64,000 bases of DNA. Source: Paraphaeosphaeria minitans (taxonomy: Eukaryota; Ascomycota; Dothideomycetes; Pleosporales; Didymosphaeriaceae). The translations under genes were made by a program, and so were the position numbers. The notes beneath the pieces were generated by a model, which was not told the DNA's origin, searched no databases, and worked only from the letters and a program-made list of their open reading frames with translations. The DNA lies in the NCBI GenBank assembly GCA_015832175.1, contig WJXW01000001.1, positions 4,526,001 to 4,590,000 on the forward strand, given 5' to 3'. Of this stretch, positions 34,244 to 43,628 are shown piece by piece. The first letter of the stretch is position 1, and each line of letters starts with the position of its first letter.

Positions 34244-35536
34244 GTGGCGTCGTTTACAGATCGGTTCGCAGACTTGAAGAAGTCTGTCAATTTTCTTCTA
34301 CACCACCCGTATCTTGGCACCACGGCCGCGCCTGCCTCGCAGCACCCGCAGCCCACCGACATCCTGTCGCGACTCGTCTACATTGCACGTGAAGGCAGCC
34401 TCAGCGACGTGATCGACCTGTTCACACACCCGCGTTTCGACGATCCCGCATACCTCACCCTACTCTCCATCCTCCTCGCGACTGTCTTCCTGGCCATGTC
34501 GTGGTTCTCTCGCGGCACCGGCAGCAGCGGCTGGGGTGGTCGCTTCTCACCTTTCGGGCGCAGCTCTCCCAATACTGGGGAGGTGTCTGATTCCGACTAT
34601 TCCTACATCACCTCGGCAGACCTGAAGAAGGAAGAAGGCCGCAACCGGAGCTCGTCGCGCCCCGAGATTGTCGACTGGGACGACAAGGACCCGAACCGCG
34701 CAACCGACATTCTGGTCTTCAAGAAAGACGGCACAAAGTACCCCACACACTTCGCCGCGCAGAGCATACGAGATGGCGATCTGAGGATCAGCACGGTACG
34801 GCAGGCAGCTGCGAAGAAGCTGGGTGTGGACGACCCTCGCCGGATCCGCTTGTTCTACAAGGGCAAGAACCTGAAGCACGATGAGCGCACGGCTCGGGAG
34901 GAAGGCCTCCGTGGTGACGGCAGTGGCAGTGAGATCCTCTGCTCGGTAGGAGAGACAGCCACGGGCAGCCTGGCGCCGGGTGCAGAGCCTTCGTCGCCGC
35001 GAGCCTGGAGCGAGGGCGAAGACGAGGAAGACACTAGTGGTATCGACTCCGGAGTAAACACGTCCGGCAAGAAGAAGAACAGGAAGCGCGGTGGCAGGAA
35101 GAGCAAGAAGAAGGGCGCTCCCATGTCGGATTCCAGCACGCCTGGCCTCGCGTACTCGAATGCAGGACCAGTGGCTGGCGCAGAGTACCTTCCCATTCCT
35201 TCCAACATCCCTGGTCCCCGACCGACGTCCAAGTCCGCACCTGTTTCCGGCGCCGCAACTCCGCAGACGCCCATGGGCAAGCTGGATGTGCTTGCGTCCA
35301 AGTTTCACACGGAGTACGTCCCGCTGTGCGTGAAGTACATGCAGAACCCACCTGAGGAGACGTCAAAGAGACAGTTCGAGTACAAGAAGCTGTCTGAGAC
35401 CATAATGACGCAAATTCTGCTGAAGCTGGATGGTGTCGAGGTTGAAGGCGACCAAGATGCTAGGATGAGACGGAAAGAGTTGGTCAGGGAGGTGCAAGGC
35501 ATGCTCAGCAAGCTAGATGAAATCAATCGAGTCTGA
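34244..35536 (+). CDS. BAG-domain / ubiquitin-like membrane protein (Snl1-type), GTG start
   Basis: A single 430-codon frame. Residues about 68-88 (YLTLLSILLATVFLAMSWF) form a transmembrane helix. Residues about 150-235 are ubiquitin-like (DILVFKKDGTKY, RIRLFYKGKNLKHDERT). A Lys/Arg-rich stretch (KKKNRKRGGRKSKKK) and low-complexity linker precede a C-terminal BAG domain (about 350-428: KFHTEYVPLCVKYM to LSKLDEINRV). BAG domains bind the Hsp70 ATPase domain and act as nucleotide-exchange factors; Snl1 sits in the ER and nuclear membrane. No ATG exists before residue 84. The expected start is GTG at 34244 in an otherwise ideal context (CACCGTGG), so the gene may use a non-AUG start, carry a start-codon mutation, or contain a sequence error. 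Confidence 0.8.
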   Translation: MASFTDRFADLKKSVNFLLHHPYLGTTAAPASQHPQPTDILSRLVYIAREGSLSDVIDLFTHPRFDDPAYLTLLSILLATVFLAMSWFSRGTGSSGWGGRFSPFGRSSPNTGEVSDSDYSYITSADLKKEEGRNRSSSRPEIVDWDDKDPNRATDILVFKKDGTKYPTHFAAQSIRDGDLRISTVRQAAAKKLGVDDPRRIRLFYKGKNLKHDERTAREEGLRGDGSGSEILCSVGETATGSLAPGAEPSSPRAWSEGEDEEDTSGIDSGVNTSGKKKNRKRGGRKSKKKGAPMSDSSTPGLAYSNAGPVAGAEYLPIPSNIPGPRPTSKSAPVSGAATPQTPMGKLDVLASKFHTEYVPLCVKYMQNPPEETSKRQFEYKKLSETIMTQILLKLDGVEVEGDQDARMRRKELVREVQGMLSKLDEINRV

Positions 35537-36035
35537 TTGTGTGGCCCATGACAAATGGGCCGACAAATGCTGATGATAATGTTAGCGGGCGTTGGGTATA
35601 GAGCGGACTGCAAAATGCTGGTTACGTTCGATCTGTTCATGTACGTTTGTTTATGACTTGAAGGATGATGCCTAGCGGATGATGATGCCCGTCAAAGCGC
35701 TTTCAGCATTGTCTACCCGAGTCTAGTCTGATACCAATTCTACTGCATTACTCCATCAAGCGTGCCCGATGCTGCACATGTTAAAGCTTACGAGTCTTTG
35801 CGACCATGACCTCCTTTTAGACCGTAATCACGAAGAGTTGTTCGGAGGGTTTTTTTTAAAGAGACCATGCTACTTTGAACAGTGACCTTCTACAACGAAA
35901 ACGGCAAATAATCCCAAATTGGCCGGCGTCATCGCACAGCATGCCCTACACGCGATGACAGGGGTGCGACAATCCCATAAGATCCCCGCCTCCCATCCCC
36001 ATGGTACACCGTATCGCCAGTCGCACATTTTCAAG
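35537..36035. other. Intergenic, no gene seen
   Basis: 499 bp between the BAG gene and the hydrolase. Contains a short T-run near 35850 and nothing else I can support. Confidence 0.45.
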
Positions 36036-37079
36036 ATGCGCTCCATCATCTGCCTCCTAGCATTCCTTATCCGAATTATCCTGAGCCAAACCGTCATCCC
36101 TCCCAGCACGTGGAATTTTACCTATCCATGGCCCGTCCACCACTACCCACTCACCAACCAGCGCCTCAATCTCTCAATGGCCTACATGGACATCCAACCC
36201 AGCTCCACCGCCACATCCACCATCGTCCTCCTCCACGGCAAAAATTTCTGCGGCGCAACCTGGGAAGACACAGCGCGCCGACTGCTGGCGCACAACTACC
36301 GCGTTGTCATCCCCGACCAGATCGGCTTCTGCAAGTCCTCAAAGCCGCCCAGTTACCAATTCTCGCTGCAGCAGCTAGCATCTAACACAAAATCCCTGCT
36401 CGACGCCCTCAAGATCCCGCAGGCCAAGATCCTGGGCCACAGCATGGGCGGCATGCTAGCGACGCGGTTCGCGCTCACGTACCCCAACACAACCTCCCAC
36501 CTCATTCTAACGAATCCCATCGGGCTGGAGGACTGGAAGGCGCTGGGCGTGCCCTGGCGCGCCATCGATCTTTTGTACGCGGATGAGCTGAAGACGAATT
36601 ATACGACTGTGAGGAAGTACCAGCAGGCGACGTACTACGTCAACACGTGGAAGGAGGAGTACGATGTCTGGGTCAATATGCTGGTTTCGCTGTATCGCTC
36701 GGGAGAAGAGGGGATGGCGTTTGCGTATGATATGGCGCTTACGACGGACGCGGTTCTGACGCAGCCGGTTGTGTATGAGTTTGGGCTTGTGAAGGCGAAG
36801 ACTCTGCTATTGATCGGGACGAAAGACAACACTGCTATAGGTGAGTGTTCTAATATTACTGTTGTGCAAGGTGGTAGCTAATGTGTAGCAGGCAAGGCGT
36901 GGAGTCCGCCAGAGGTGCAGGCGAAGCTGGGGAACTACTCGGTTCTGGGAAAGGAAACGGCGGGCAAGATCCCAGGGGCGGATTTGGTCGAGTTTGAGGA
37001 CTTGGGACATACGCCGCAGATGCAGGAGAGTGAGAGGTATCATGCGGCGCTTTTCGAGTGGCTGGATAGGGTAGGGTGA
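36036..37079 (+). CDS. Secreted alpha/beta hydrolase
   Basis: Exons 36036-36840 and 36892-37079 around a 51-bp intron give 330 residues. MRSIICLLAFLIRIILSQT is a signal peptide. The alpha/beta-hydrolase fold is clear: oxyanion motif LLHGKNF (HG at 67-68), nucleophile elbow GHSMGG (S136), acid in IGTKDN (D264) and base in DLGHTPQ (H308). NxT/S sequons fit secretion. The sequence resembles the fungal branch of hydrolases related to bacterial epoxide hydrolase- or haloperoxidase-like proteins, but the substrate is not readable. An in-frame ATG lies upstream at 35940-35942; the chosen start puts the hydrophobic leader first. Confidence 0.85.
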
Positions 37080-37905
37080 AGGAGCCGAGAATTCGAACAA
37101 GCTCGGGTATGTTTGATATGTGAAACTCAGATATACTGAGATGCGCAGCGCCTTCGACTCATATATTGCAATCTAAGATACTTATAAACCCCATCCATCT
37201 GGCCTAGACAGGGACACACATGACAAAAGTAATACATGGCCTTCATGAGCAGCGGTCCTACACATAAAGGGATCTCGATTTGGTTACGCTCCGCACGTAG
37301 CCTGTAAGGCCTGCGGTAGAAAGTGAATCGACGCTTAATCAGTGTTGTAGCAATATGCAAAGTTCCTACCATGACTTTCAGACGACGTCACACTCTCGAG
37401 CGAAACGTCCTCAGCCCAACAAACTATATTCATATTACGCATACCGATTTCGGAAGTAGTTCGCGGAGCACATAAAAAACCACTTCAATCCGGCCCCTCC
37501 ACAATTCCTTCCACGTACCTCTATCTCCTCTAAATGACCACCATGTCGCAGCTGATTAAACTCTACCTTCCTTCCTTGCCACAAATCACCGATCAGTCAC
37601 GGCGCGCTGCATAAAACCAGGTCGTATTCCCCGAATAAGTCTAGTCTGTAGGCTTGGGAGTCGCTCGCGGGTGCTCACTGCTGTTTGAATCTTGTGACGC
37701 CAGGTTTTCGGGCGGGGTGAGAAGGAAATAGGCAGCGAGGGAAGGAAGTGAGGAAAGCTAGGAAGGAGCTGTGGGTACGTGGCGAGACAAAACTGCTGGT
37801 TTCCCTGTTTGTCTCTTGATGTTTTCTTCTCTCTTCAGAGACTGCATACTGACCCCTTCCGCGGAACAAGAGCTTCTTTCTTTTCTTTTTTCGAAACTCT
37901 TGAAC
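37080..37905. other. Intergenic, no gene seen
   Basis: 826 bp with no supported coding sequence. Short frames on both strands lack family patterns. Confidence 0.45.
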
Positions 37906-38327
37906 ATGTTCGCCTGCGACTGTGTTCCGGCTCTGGTGACTGTCACCGTCACCGTCACGGCCACGGCCACGGCCATGGCCCCCGATCCCGCTCCCGCTCC
38001 CGCTCTCGCCGCAGGGGGCATTGATTGGACGATGGTCTCCGCCGTCGCGAGGGTTGGCATCTTTTTTGCCAGTCTGGTGATGGCGTGGGCTGCCTGGATC
38101 GCTGGAGTGGTCGCCCGCCGCAATGTTAGGTAAGTCTTTGTGTCCCACCAATTATGCACGGCTCCTAGCCCCAGGGTTCAATGTTGAATCTCATCTTATA
38201 TTGTATTGCCTGTCCTGGCAACAGCTTGCTTGTCCAAATCGAGTCTTCCGAACGCTCCTGGGATATGGTCGTGGAGTGGGACGAACAATCAGCCTGGAGA
38301 GAGTCTAGCATTGGCAAGAGAGGCTGA
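37906..38327 (+). CDS. Possible small single-pass membrane protein
   Basis: Two exons (37906-38129, 38225-38327) joined over a 95-bp intron with a GTAAGT donor give 108 residues. The N-terminus has two Cys (MFACDCVPALV), then a low-complexity run of VT/AT dipeptides encoded by GTCACC and GCCACG hexamers, then PAPAPA. A transmembrane segment follows (about 47-68: MVSAVARVGIFFASLVMAWAA). After a basic stop-transfer patch (RRN) the second exon adds an acidic hydrophilic tail (QIESSERSWDMVVEWDEQS). No family is recognised. The clean splice and hydrophobic/hydrophilic layout favour a real gene, but it is short and its start could be further upstream in the same frame. Confidence 0.4.
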
Positions 38328-38812
38328 CCTTTCGTATGACCCCCCATCCCTCCGCCGCCTCGCCCGCACCGCCGCCACCACCACCACCACCACCACCACC
38401 ACGGGCGCTGCCCGCGCCCTTTTTGAGGGCCTGAACGCCCACCTCGCCCGCCTCCGCCGCGCCCCCGCCCCTGACCCCCCCCTTTGACCCCGCCCCTAAC
38501 CCCGACCCCGCCCCTCGACCTCGCTCTCCCCTTCCACCAGTCCGCCCTAGTCCGCGTCGCCTCTGGCAGCAGTCGGGTCTGGCAGGAAGGCACCCGACCG
38601 CGGCGTTGAGCGATTTCCCCGCCGAAGGACAACGGGGATAGCCCGAGGAGACAACCTCGTCAAACGAAACCGGGGAACAAAACCTCGATAGAATATATAC
38701 CCCTAAGGGGATCGGTACGTTGGCGCACGTCCAGGGGCTTCCGTAAGGCTCAAAACCCGGTCACTCGTTAGATGTCGAACTAGTTTAAGGTAAAATATCT
38801 GTGTCTGTTGCA
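38328..38812. other. C-rich intergenic stretch
   Basis: 485 bp, very C-rich from 38340 to 38540, including a CAC run at 38374-38402 and repeats of CCCGCCCC. Frames here reflect composition and are not credited as genes. Confidence 0.5.
38374..38402. repeat. CAC trinucleotide microsatellite
   Basis: About nine uninterrupted CAC units following GCCGC, in a C-rich region. Confidence 0.8.
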
Positions 38813-40018
38813 TTAGACCCCAAAGGACACTAACGAGATACAGACTGAACTTTGCAGATCCTCATTCTCTCTCGGGATCCTCAGATTCCGCTTTCTTCTC
38901 AGTCTTGTTCGGCTCTGCTCATAAAGATCATGGATAAAGCTTGTCCCCAAGGTCCTCAATCCTCTGGCCAGGTCCATATATCCATCGCTCAGGGGCCAGC
39001 AGCACGTTGCTCCTGATCTTAACGACTCTTCCTGAAGCTCTGATGAAGTACAAAGCTCTTCGAGCCCATTTTTCTTCTGGAACTCTGCAATATACTCCTT
39101 TAATACCTGGCGCATCTCCTTTACGAGTACCAAGTCTTGAAGGAGCAAAGCATGCGATGCTATGACATCAGCAAGGTCTGTCGCACGCGGCGAAGTTGTC
39201 CAAAAGTCAAGCAGTGTGCTTTCAGGTCTGCGGGAACCATAACCATAATAACGATTGTATCTTCCCAAGAGCTCCAAGACAAAATCCAAGTTCAGCTCAA
39301 GATCACGGATAGGCTCCAACACCATTTTTTCCACAAGCAGCTTGTCTCTGGGGTGTACTAAAAGCCAGCGATTCCGGGCCATTATGCTCTGGAGATTCCG
39401 GACAAGAATGCATACCTCAATTGTCATTTCTTTTCCTGCTTCGTTCCTAGTTGAGGACTCATCCTTATCATCCACTAGATTATGAACCCACGCAGGATCT
39501 GTGTTTGCGAATGCTCGTCGGAGGCGCGACAGCTCTGGCACCGAGGATGTTGTAGGACTCAGGGTCTTCGCATGGTTCAAGCGGAAGGTGACGGCCAGGA
39601 TTTCCACCAGAACCCAGTAGAGTTTTGCGCATCCATGGCGGCTGCAGCTCTCAACATACTTGCTCAGGATAGGATATGGATTGTTGTCAGGGGGAGGTGG
39701 GTACTGCACGCGGATTGCAGCGGGGTGACGAGTGGTGTGATGATTGTTTTCATGGCGGCGGAAAAGCATGCTCCTACGGGATAAAGCATGCTTGGTACGG
39801 CTTTGGGAGGAATGCTCGGTACAACTTTGGGAGGAATGTTCGGTATAGCTTTGGAAGAAATGATCGGTACAGCCTTGGGAGGAAGATTCGGCGTATGGAG
39901 GCGGTGGGGAGTTGGGGAGTTCTGCTTCGTTCGCTTGCGCAGTCTCCTCCTCCGATACATCTACCCCTATTCGGGTTATCTTTGACAATAATCGCTTCAA
40001 TATGTGTGGTCGAGTCAT
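38813..40018 (-). CDS. Uncharacterised 401-residue protein with octapeptide repeats
   Basis: A single exon starting at a true ATG (40018). Residues about 42-80 carry imperfect eight-residue repeats built on SSQSCTEH, encoded by 24-bp tandem units at about 39788-39895. A basic region (SRRSMLFRRHENNHH) and a Pro-rich stretch (YPPPPDNNPYP) follow. From about residue 115 the protein is largely helical, with blocks such as LYWVLVEILAVTFRLNH, LVEKMVLEPIRDLELNLDFVLELLGRYNRYY and LLQDLVLVKEMRQVL. No signal peptide, membrane segment or catalytic motif is seen. I do not recognise the family. The long open frame with normal codon use supports a real gene. Confidence 0.6.
   Translation of the reverse strand: MTRPHILKRLLSKITRIGVDVSEEETAQANEAELPNSPPPPYAESSSQGCTDHFFQSYTEHSSQSCTEHSSQSRTKHALSRRSMLFRRHENNHHTTRHPAAIRVQYPPPPDNNPYPILSKYVESCSRHGCAKLYWVLVEILAVTFRLNHAKTLSPTTSSVPELSRLRRAFANTDPAWVHNLVDDKDESSTRNEAGKEMTIEVCILVRNLQSIMARNRWLLVHPRDKLLVEKMVLEPIRDLELNLDFVLELLGRYNRYYGYGSRRPESTLLDFWTTSPRATDLADVIASHALLLQDLVLVKEMRQVLKEYIAEFQKKNGLEELCTSSELQEESLRSGATCCWPLSDGYMDLARGLRTLGTSFIHDLYEQSRTRLRRKRNLRIPRENEDLQSSVCISLVSFGV
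39788..39895. repeat. 24-bp tandem repeat within the uncharacterised gene
   Basis: Four imperfect copies of a unit like TTGGGAGGAATGCTCGGTAC, each 24 bp, so the repeat keeps the reading frame. Confidence 0.75.
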
Positions 40019-41326
40019 AATTATTCTTGTCTTTTTGATCGAGACTAGCTTTTGGAAATGCGCTTGTTTCGTGGGGATGTGTGATGAGCGGAGAAGTATT
40101 GGACGTGCAGGTCAGTAAAGCTGCTGCTGCTGATGCCGCTGCTGAACGGTTATGAAGGACAGTTTGGGAAATTTGTCTCGGTGAGTAAAACGCATCGGAG
40201 TGAGTTCCACACCGATCGTATTATACGCGCTCGTTGAACCTGGCCGCTGGCGATCCTTGGTTCTCTCGGGTTCAACAAGTGTTCAGCCTGACTACGGTAA
40301 TAGGCGCGGCGCGATTGAGCAGCTCCCGCATTCTGGGCTTGTTGAGAGCTCTTACCCTACGATTGCGACGTGGTGGGCTGGTGGCATCGGGTCGAGGTCA
40401 GGTTCGGGGTCGGGCCGCTATGTCTAGATACCATGCATGATGTAGGTAGGTACCTACTCACCCTTGGAATGGATGAGGTTGAGTCCGCTAGGTACCTACC
40501 TAGGTACTCAACTCATCACGGGATACGCCGACGACGAGGCAGTAGGATAATAGAGATGATGCCGGTCTGTGGCCATCTACCTACGTGCGCGATGAGGGAC
40601 ATGAGGCGTTGGTTTTCACCGGTGCGCCGAAAGGTAGGCTTCGGGGGGTTGTATTATGTAAGCGAGATACTGGGAATCAGCCCAAGATTGACCACAATAG
40701 TGTTGGATATTGGTATTACGAGGCACGAGTGGGTCTAAACACTGGAATTGTGTACTGCCAAACTCAGCTAGAATTATACAGGCTTTTTTCTCGGACAAGA
40801 AGCATGGTTTACTCAAGTGTAGTCTACGCCTTGTTGCACCATATTTTCTCAGCCTCGCGTCTAATCCCGATTAGGCGACTCTCCTCGGCCTCCGACAGCA
40901 TCATCCTTGAGCTGCAGTCCATCTGCACCACTTTGTACCTTACGAATACACCCTGATTGATACTGTACATAATATTACAGGTGTATAAATTTGAACATCA
41001 CATTGGAAGTCCCAAAATAGGATATTCGCATAGCACTGAGTACTCGAATACCCCGCAGTCGAGAGCTGAGTGAGCACGCAAGAGCAGGGAGCAAAAGAAA
41101 AACATTCAACGTTGAAAGAGCAGGGATCCAAGCTACGCAGAGAGTAACCAAAGTACCTCTAACTTGCGGGAAGCAGAAAGTGAAGAGGCGGAACCGGAAG
41201 GCACGGTCCGAGAACAAACGTATAGATTGGAACCACCTGTGTCGGCGAGCAGAGCTCCGAACTCCATCACTCTGATACAGATCGGGGAATCAGCAAATGA
41301 GAACACTTGCAAACGCGACCTTAAGC
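40019..41326. other. Intergenic, no gene seen
   Basis: 1.3 kb. Contains GGTAGGTACCTAC-type palindromic clusters at 40443-40510. No supported frame, RNA gene or transposon remnant. Confidence 0.45.
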
Positions 41327-42283
41327 ATGGCGAAACCTACGCTTCTCGCTTTCCATGGCTCTGGCAGCAACGACACGATTCATTACGTGCAGCTGGCTCG
41401 CATATCGCGATTTTTGAAACCGCACTTCGAGATCGAGGCACTATGTGGTATGTCGACCTCAACTTAGTTCTGGGTTTCTCCTCCGAAAACTGAACTCTAT
41501 ATCACCTCTACAAATCCGCGGGCTTCTAGATCCATCTCCCGTCGCCTTCCCCCTACATTCTTCTACCAACGCAATACTCGTATGCCCAACCTTCACAAAA
41601 TACTAAATACCACAGGCCCAATCGAATCTGCCGCCGGCCCAGGTATCCTCCCCTTCTTCGACGGCTGCGGCCCCTTCTACCGCTGGGCGCCCCCCAGCGA
41701 CATCGTCAACGCCTCCAACAGCCCCACCTACGGCCCGATGATCCCCGAAGTCTACTCCCTCATCGAAGCCGCCGTCGCCCGGGCGCGCCGCAAAGGCAGC
41801 AACGTCGTCGGCGTCATCGGCTTCTCGCAGGGCACGCGCGTGGTCGCTGGTCTACTCAAGGCGTCGCAGATTCAACGGGTGTTGGCGAAGGAAGGAGAGG
41901 GCGAGGGTTTGGAATGGCTTGCTGACATCCGCTTCGGACTGAGTGTGTGTTCGTCGTTTCCACCAGCCTTGGTGCCCGCGGCTGTACTCGAGGCTGTTGA
42001 AAATTCGGGGCGGGACGAGGATAGAAAGAAGGCGTTGCTGAAGGAAAAGGTTCTTCTTCCAGCGCTTCACATTCTGGGGAACCAGGACGAGTGGGCGTGG
42101 GCGGGGAAGTTGTTGATTGGGAACGCGTATGAGACGGATGTCGAGCCCAAGGGGGAGGTGGAGAAGGGGAAGAATGGCGTGTACGAGTTTGCTATGGGTC
42201 ACCACTACCCTGTGCAGCCCGAGGATACGGAGAAGGTTGCGAATTGGGTTTTGGGCACTTGGGAAGGCGTGAAAGGGGAGTAG
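41327..42283 (+). CDS. FSH-family serine hydrolase
   Basis: Exons 41327-41447 and 41616-42283 around a 168-bp intron (GTATGT donor, TACTAAAT branch, CACAG acceptor) give 262 residues. The first exon holds the start of the hydrolase fold, TLLAFHGSGSN (HG at 10-11). The second has the nucleophile GFSQG (S111), an acidic residue in GNQDEW and the base in MGHHYP. These are the FSH1/DUF341 landmarks; members are cytosolic esterases related to human OVCA2. In some clusters they act as product-releasing hydrolases, but no biosynthetic genes are near. An in-frame ATG at 41297 could add ten residues. Confidence 0.85.
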
Positions 42284-42861
42284 TGGTGCGGGGATACCGG
42301 CGCGTTCTGCGAGACGGAAGACTACGTGCCGTAGCATGATCGTGCGCAAAGCGAGAAGGATATTAGGAATCGATAGAGTCTTCATAGAATTAGTTTTGTC
42401 GTGCAGTTCGACGCAGCTCAATTTGGTTACATAGGAGGTAGGTAGTACAGCCTTTTCGAAACTAGTAGCCACGCTGTAACTCCCCTCACCTGGCTGGACA
42501 TCGCGGCCGAAAAAATTCTTAGGGCCTGTCTCATCGCAGATCTTCCACAATCATGATTGGAATCAAAGGTCGTACTCCAGCCTCGTATTTAGTCAGAGTT
42601 TCTGCATTCCCCCTCAACTGGCTTAGCCAACACGAGAAACATTATATCACCGTTCCACAGCTAACAGTCTGCTCCTCACACGCTACACTTCCATCCTAAA
42701 TCGCCATGGCAATCCGCGCATATAAAGCGCACACATGGTCATCGATCACGTCAACTCCACCTACTCATAACGCAATCAATCATTACATAAATCCATCGAT
42801 CCATCAATCCATCCTCCAAACTCACAACACCTTGAAAATTTCTCAACTACCACCGCAGACA
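42284..42861. promoter_or_regulatory. Upstream region of the secreted protein at 42862
   Basis: 578 bp with TATAAA at 42721-42726, about 136 bp before the ATG, and a CA-rich leader. No gene seen. Confidence 0.45.
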
Positions 42862-43442
42862 ATGCATCCCCCAACGCTAACCCTCCTCCTGACCTCCCTC
42901 GCCGCCCTCACCACCGCCTTACCCAGCGAAGACGCCCTCGCCCCGCGCGCCAACTGCGCAAAGAAAGCCTGCAGATGCACCAGCGCATCGAATCCCGGCA
43001 TCTACTGCGGGTGGTGTCCGCAGGTGACGTCTGGATGGAACGTGGACCACGCGTGAGAAACCCCCCCTTTCATCTGTTTGACAATGTCTGCTGGCGTTAC
43101 GAGACTACAGTACAGCGTGGAAGTTTTCGGCTGGTAAGACCAGGATGGAGCTGAGACGCCTGCTTTTACTTCGGGAGCTTAGTTTGGAGAATCCCAACTG
43201 ACTTTGTGCGTGGGTGTTGTAGGTATGAGTGCTCGACTAGCGGATCGTGCACGGATTATGGGTGTGCGCCGAGTCATTGTGGGGCAGGGAGGGGGCAGGG
43301 AGGGGGCCGTGTGATGGGCGGGATAAGTGGTAGAGGGAGGGTTGTGGCAAGGGGTGATTTGGTGGGTGGGAAGGGAGGGATTTGGAAAGCGCTCACTACC
43401 TACTCGGCAGGATATCACACTCGTTTGGGGCGGGATCGATGA
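42862..43442 (+). CDS. Small secreted cysteine-rich protein
   Basis: Exons 42862-43052 and 43223-43442 around a 170-bp intron (GTGAGA donor, TTGTAG acceptor) give 136 residues. MHPPTLTLLLTSLAALTTALP is a signal peptide. The mature part has nine cysteines in close order: NCAKKACRC, YCGWCPQ, then across the splice YECSTSGSC, YGCAPSHCG. The last ~55 residues are Gly/Arg-rich (GAGRGQGGGR) and may be a disordered tail, or may mark a missed splice or earlier end. No family is recognised. Extracellular action is inferred. Confidence 0.6.
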
Positions 43443-43628
43443 TTTGTTAGTGGCGGGCACGAGGGGAACAGGGAGAGGACCATCCTTATGATTTCGACAT
43501 TTGTAAAAGGGCCCATGCTCCGACTTGGGCATTCATTTGAACATGTCCCGTTTCATGGCAAAAAGTGGTATAATCTAACAATGGAGCAACCAACAACCCA
43601 CGTGTCAAAGCCACGAAACACACCCTCC

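Noticed and set aside
34547..35308. 253-codon minus-strand frame
   Set aside because: Antisense shadow of the BAG/UBL gene without family features.
31929..37079. A secondary-metabolite cluster formed by the SDR, hydrolase and neighbours
   Set aside because: No polyketide synthase, peptide synthetase, terpene cyclase or cluster regulator is present, and housekeeping-type genes intervene.
38165..38632. 155-codon minus-strand Gly/Arg-rich frame
   Set aside because: Composition artefact of the C-rich stretch and CAC microsatellite.
41852..42550. 232-codon minus-strand frame
   Set aside because: Overlaps the FSH hydrolase in antisense and has no recognisable domain.
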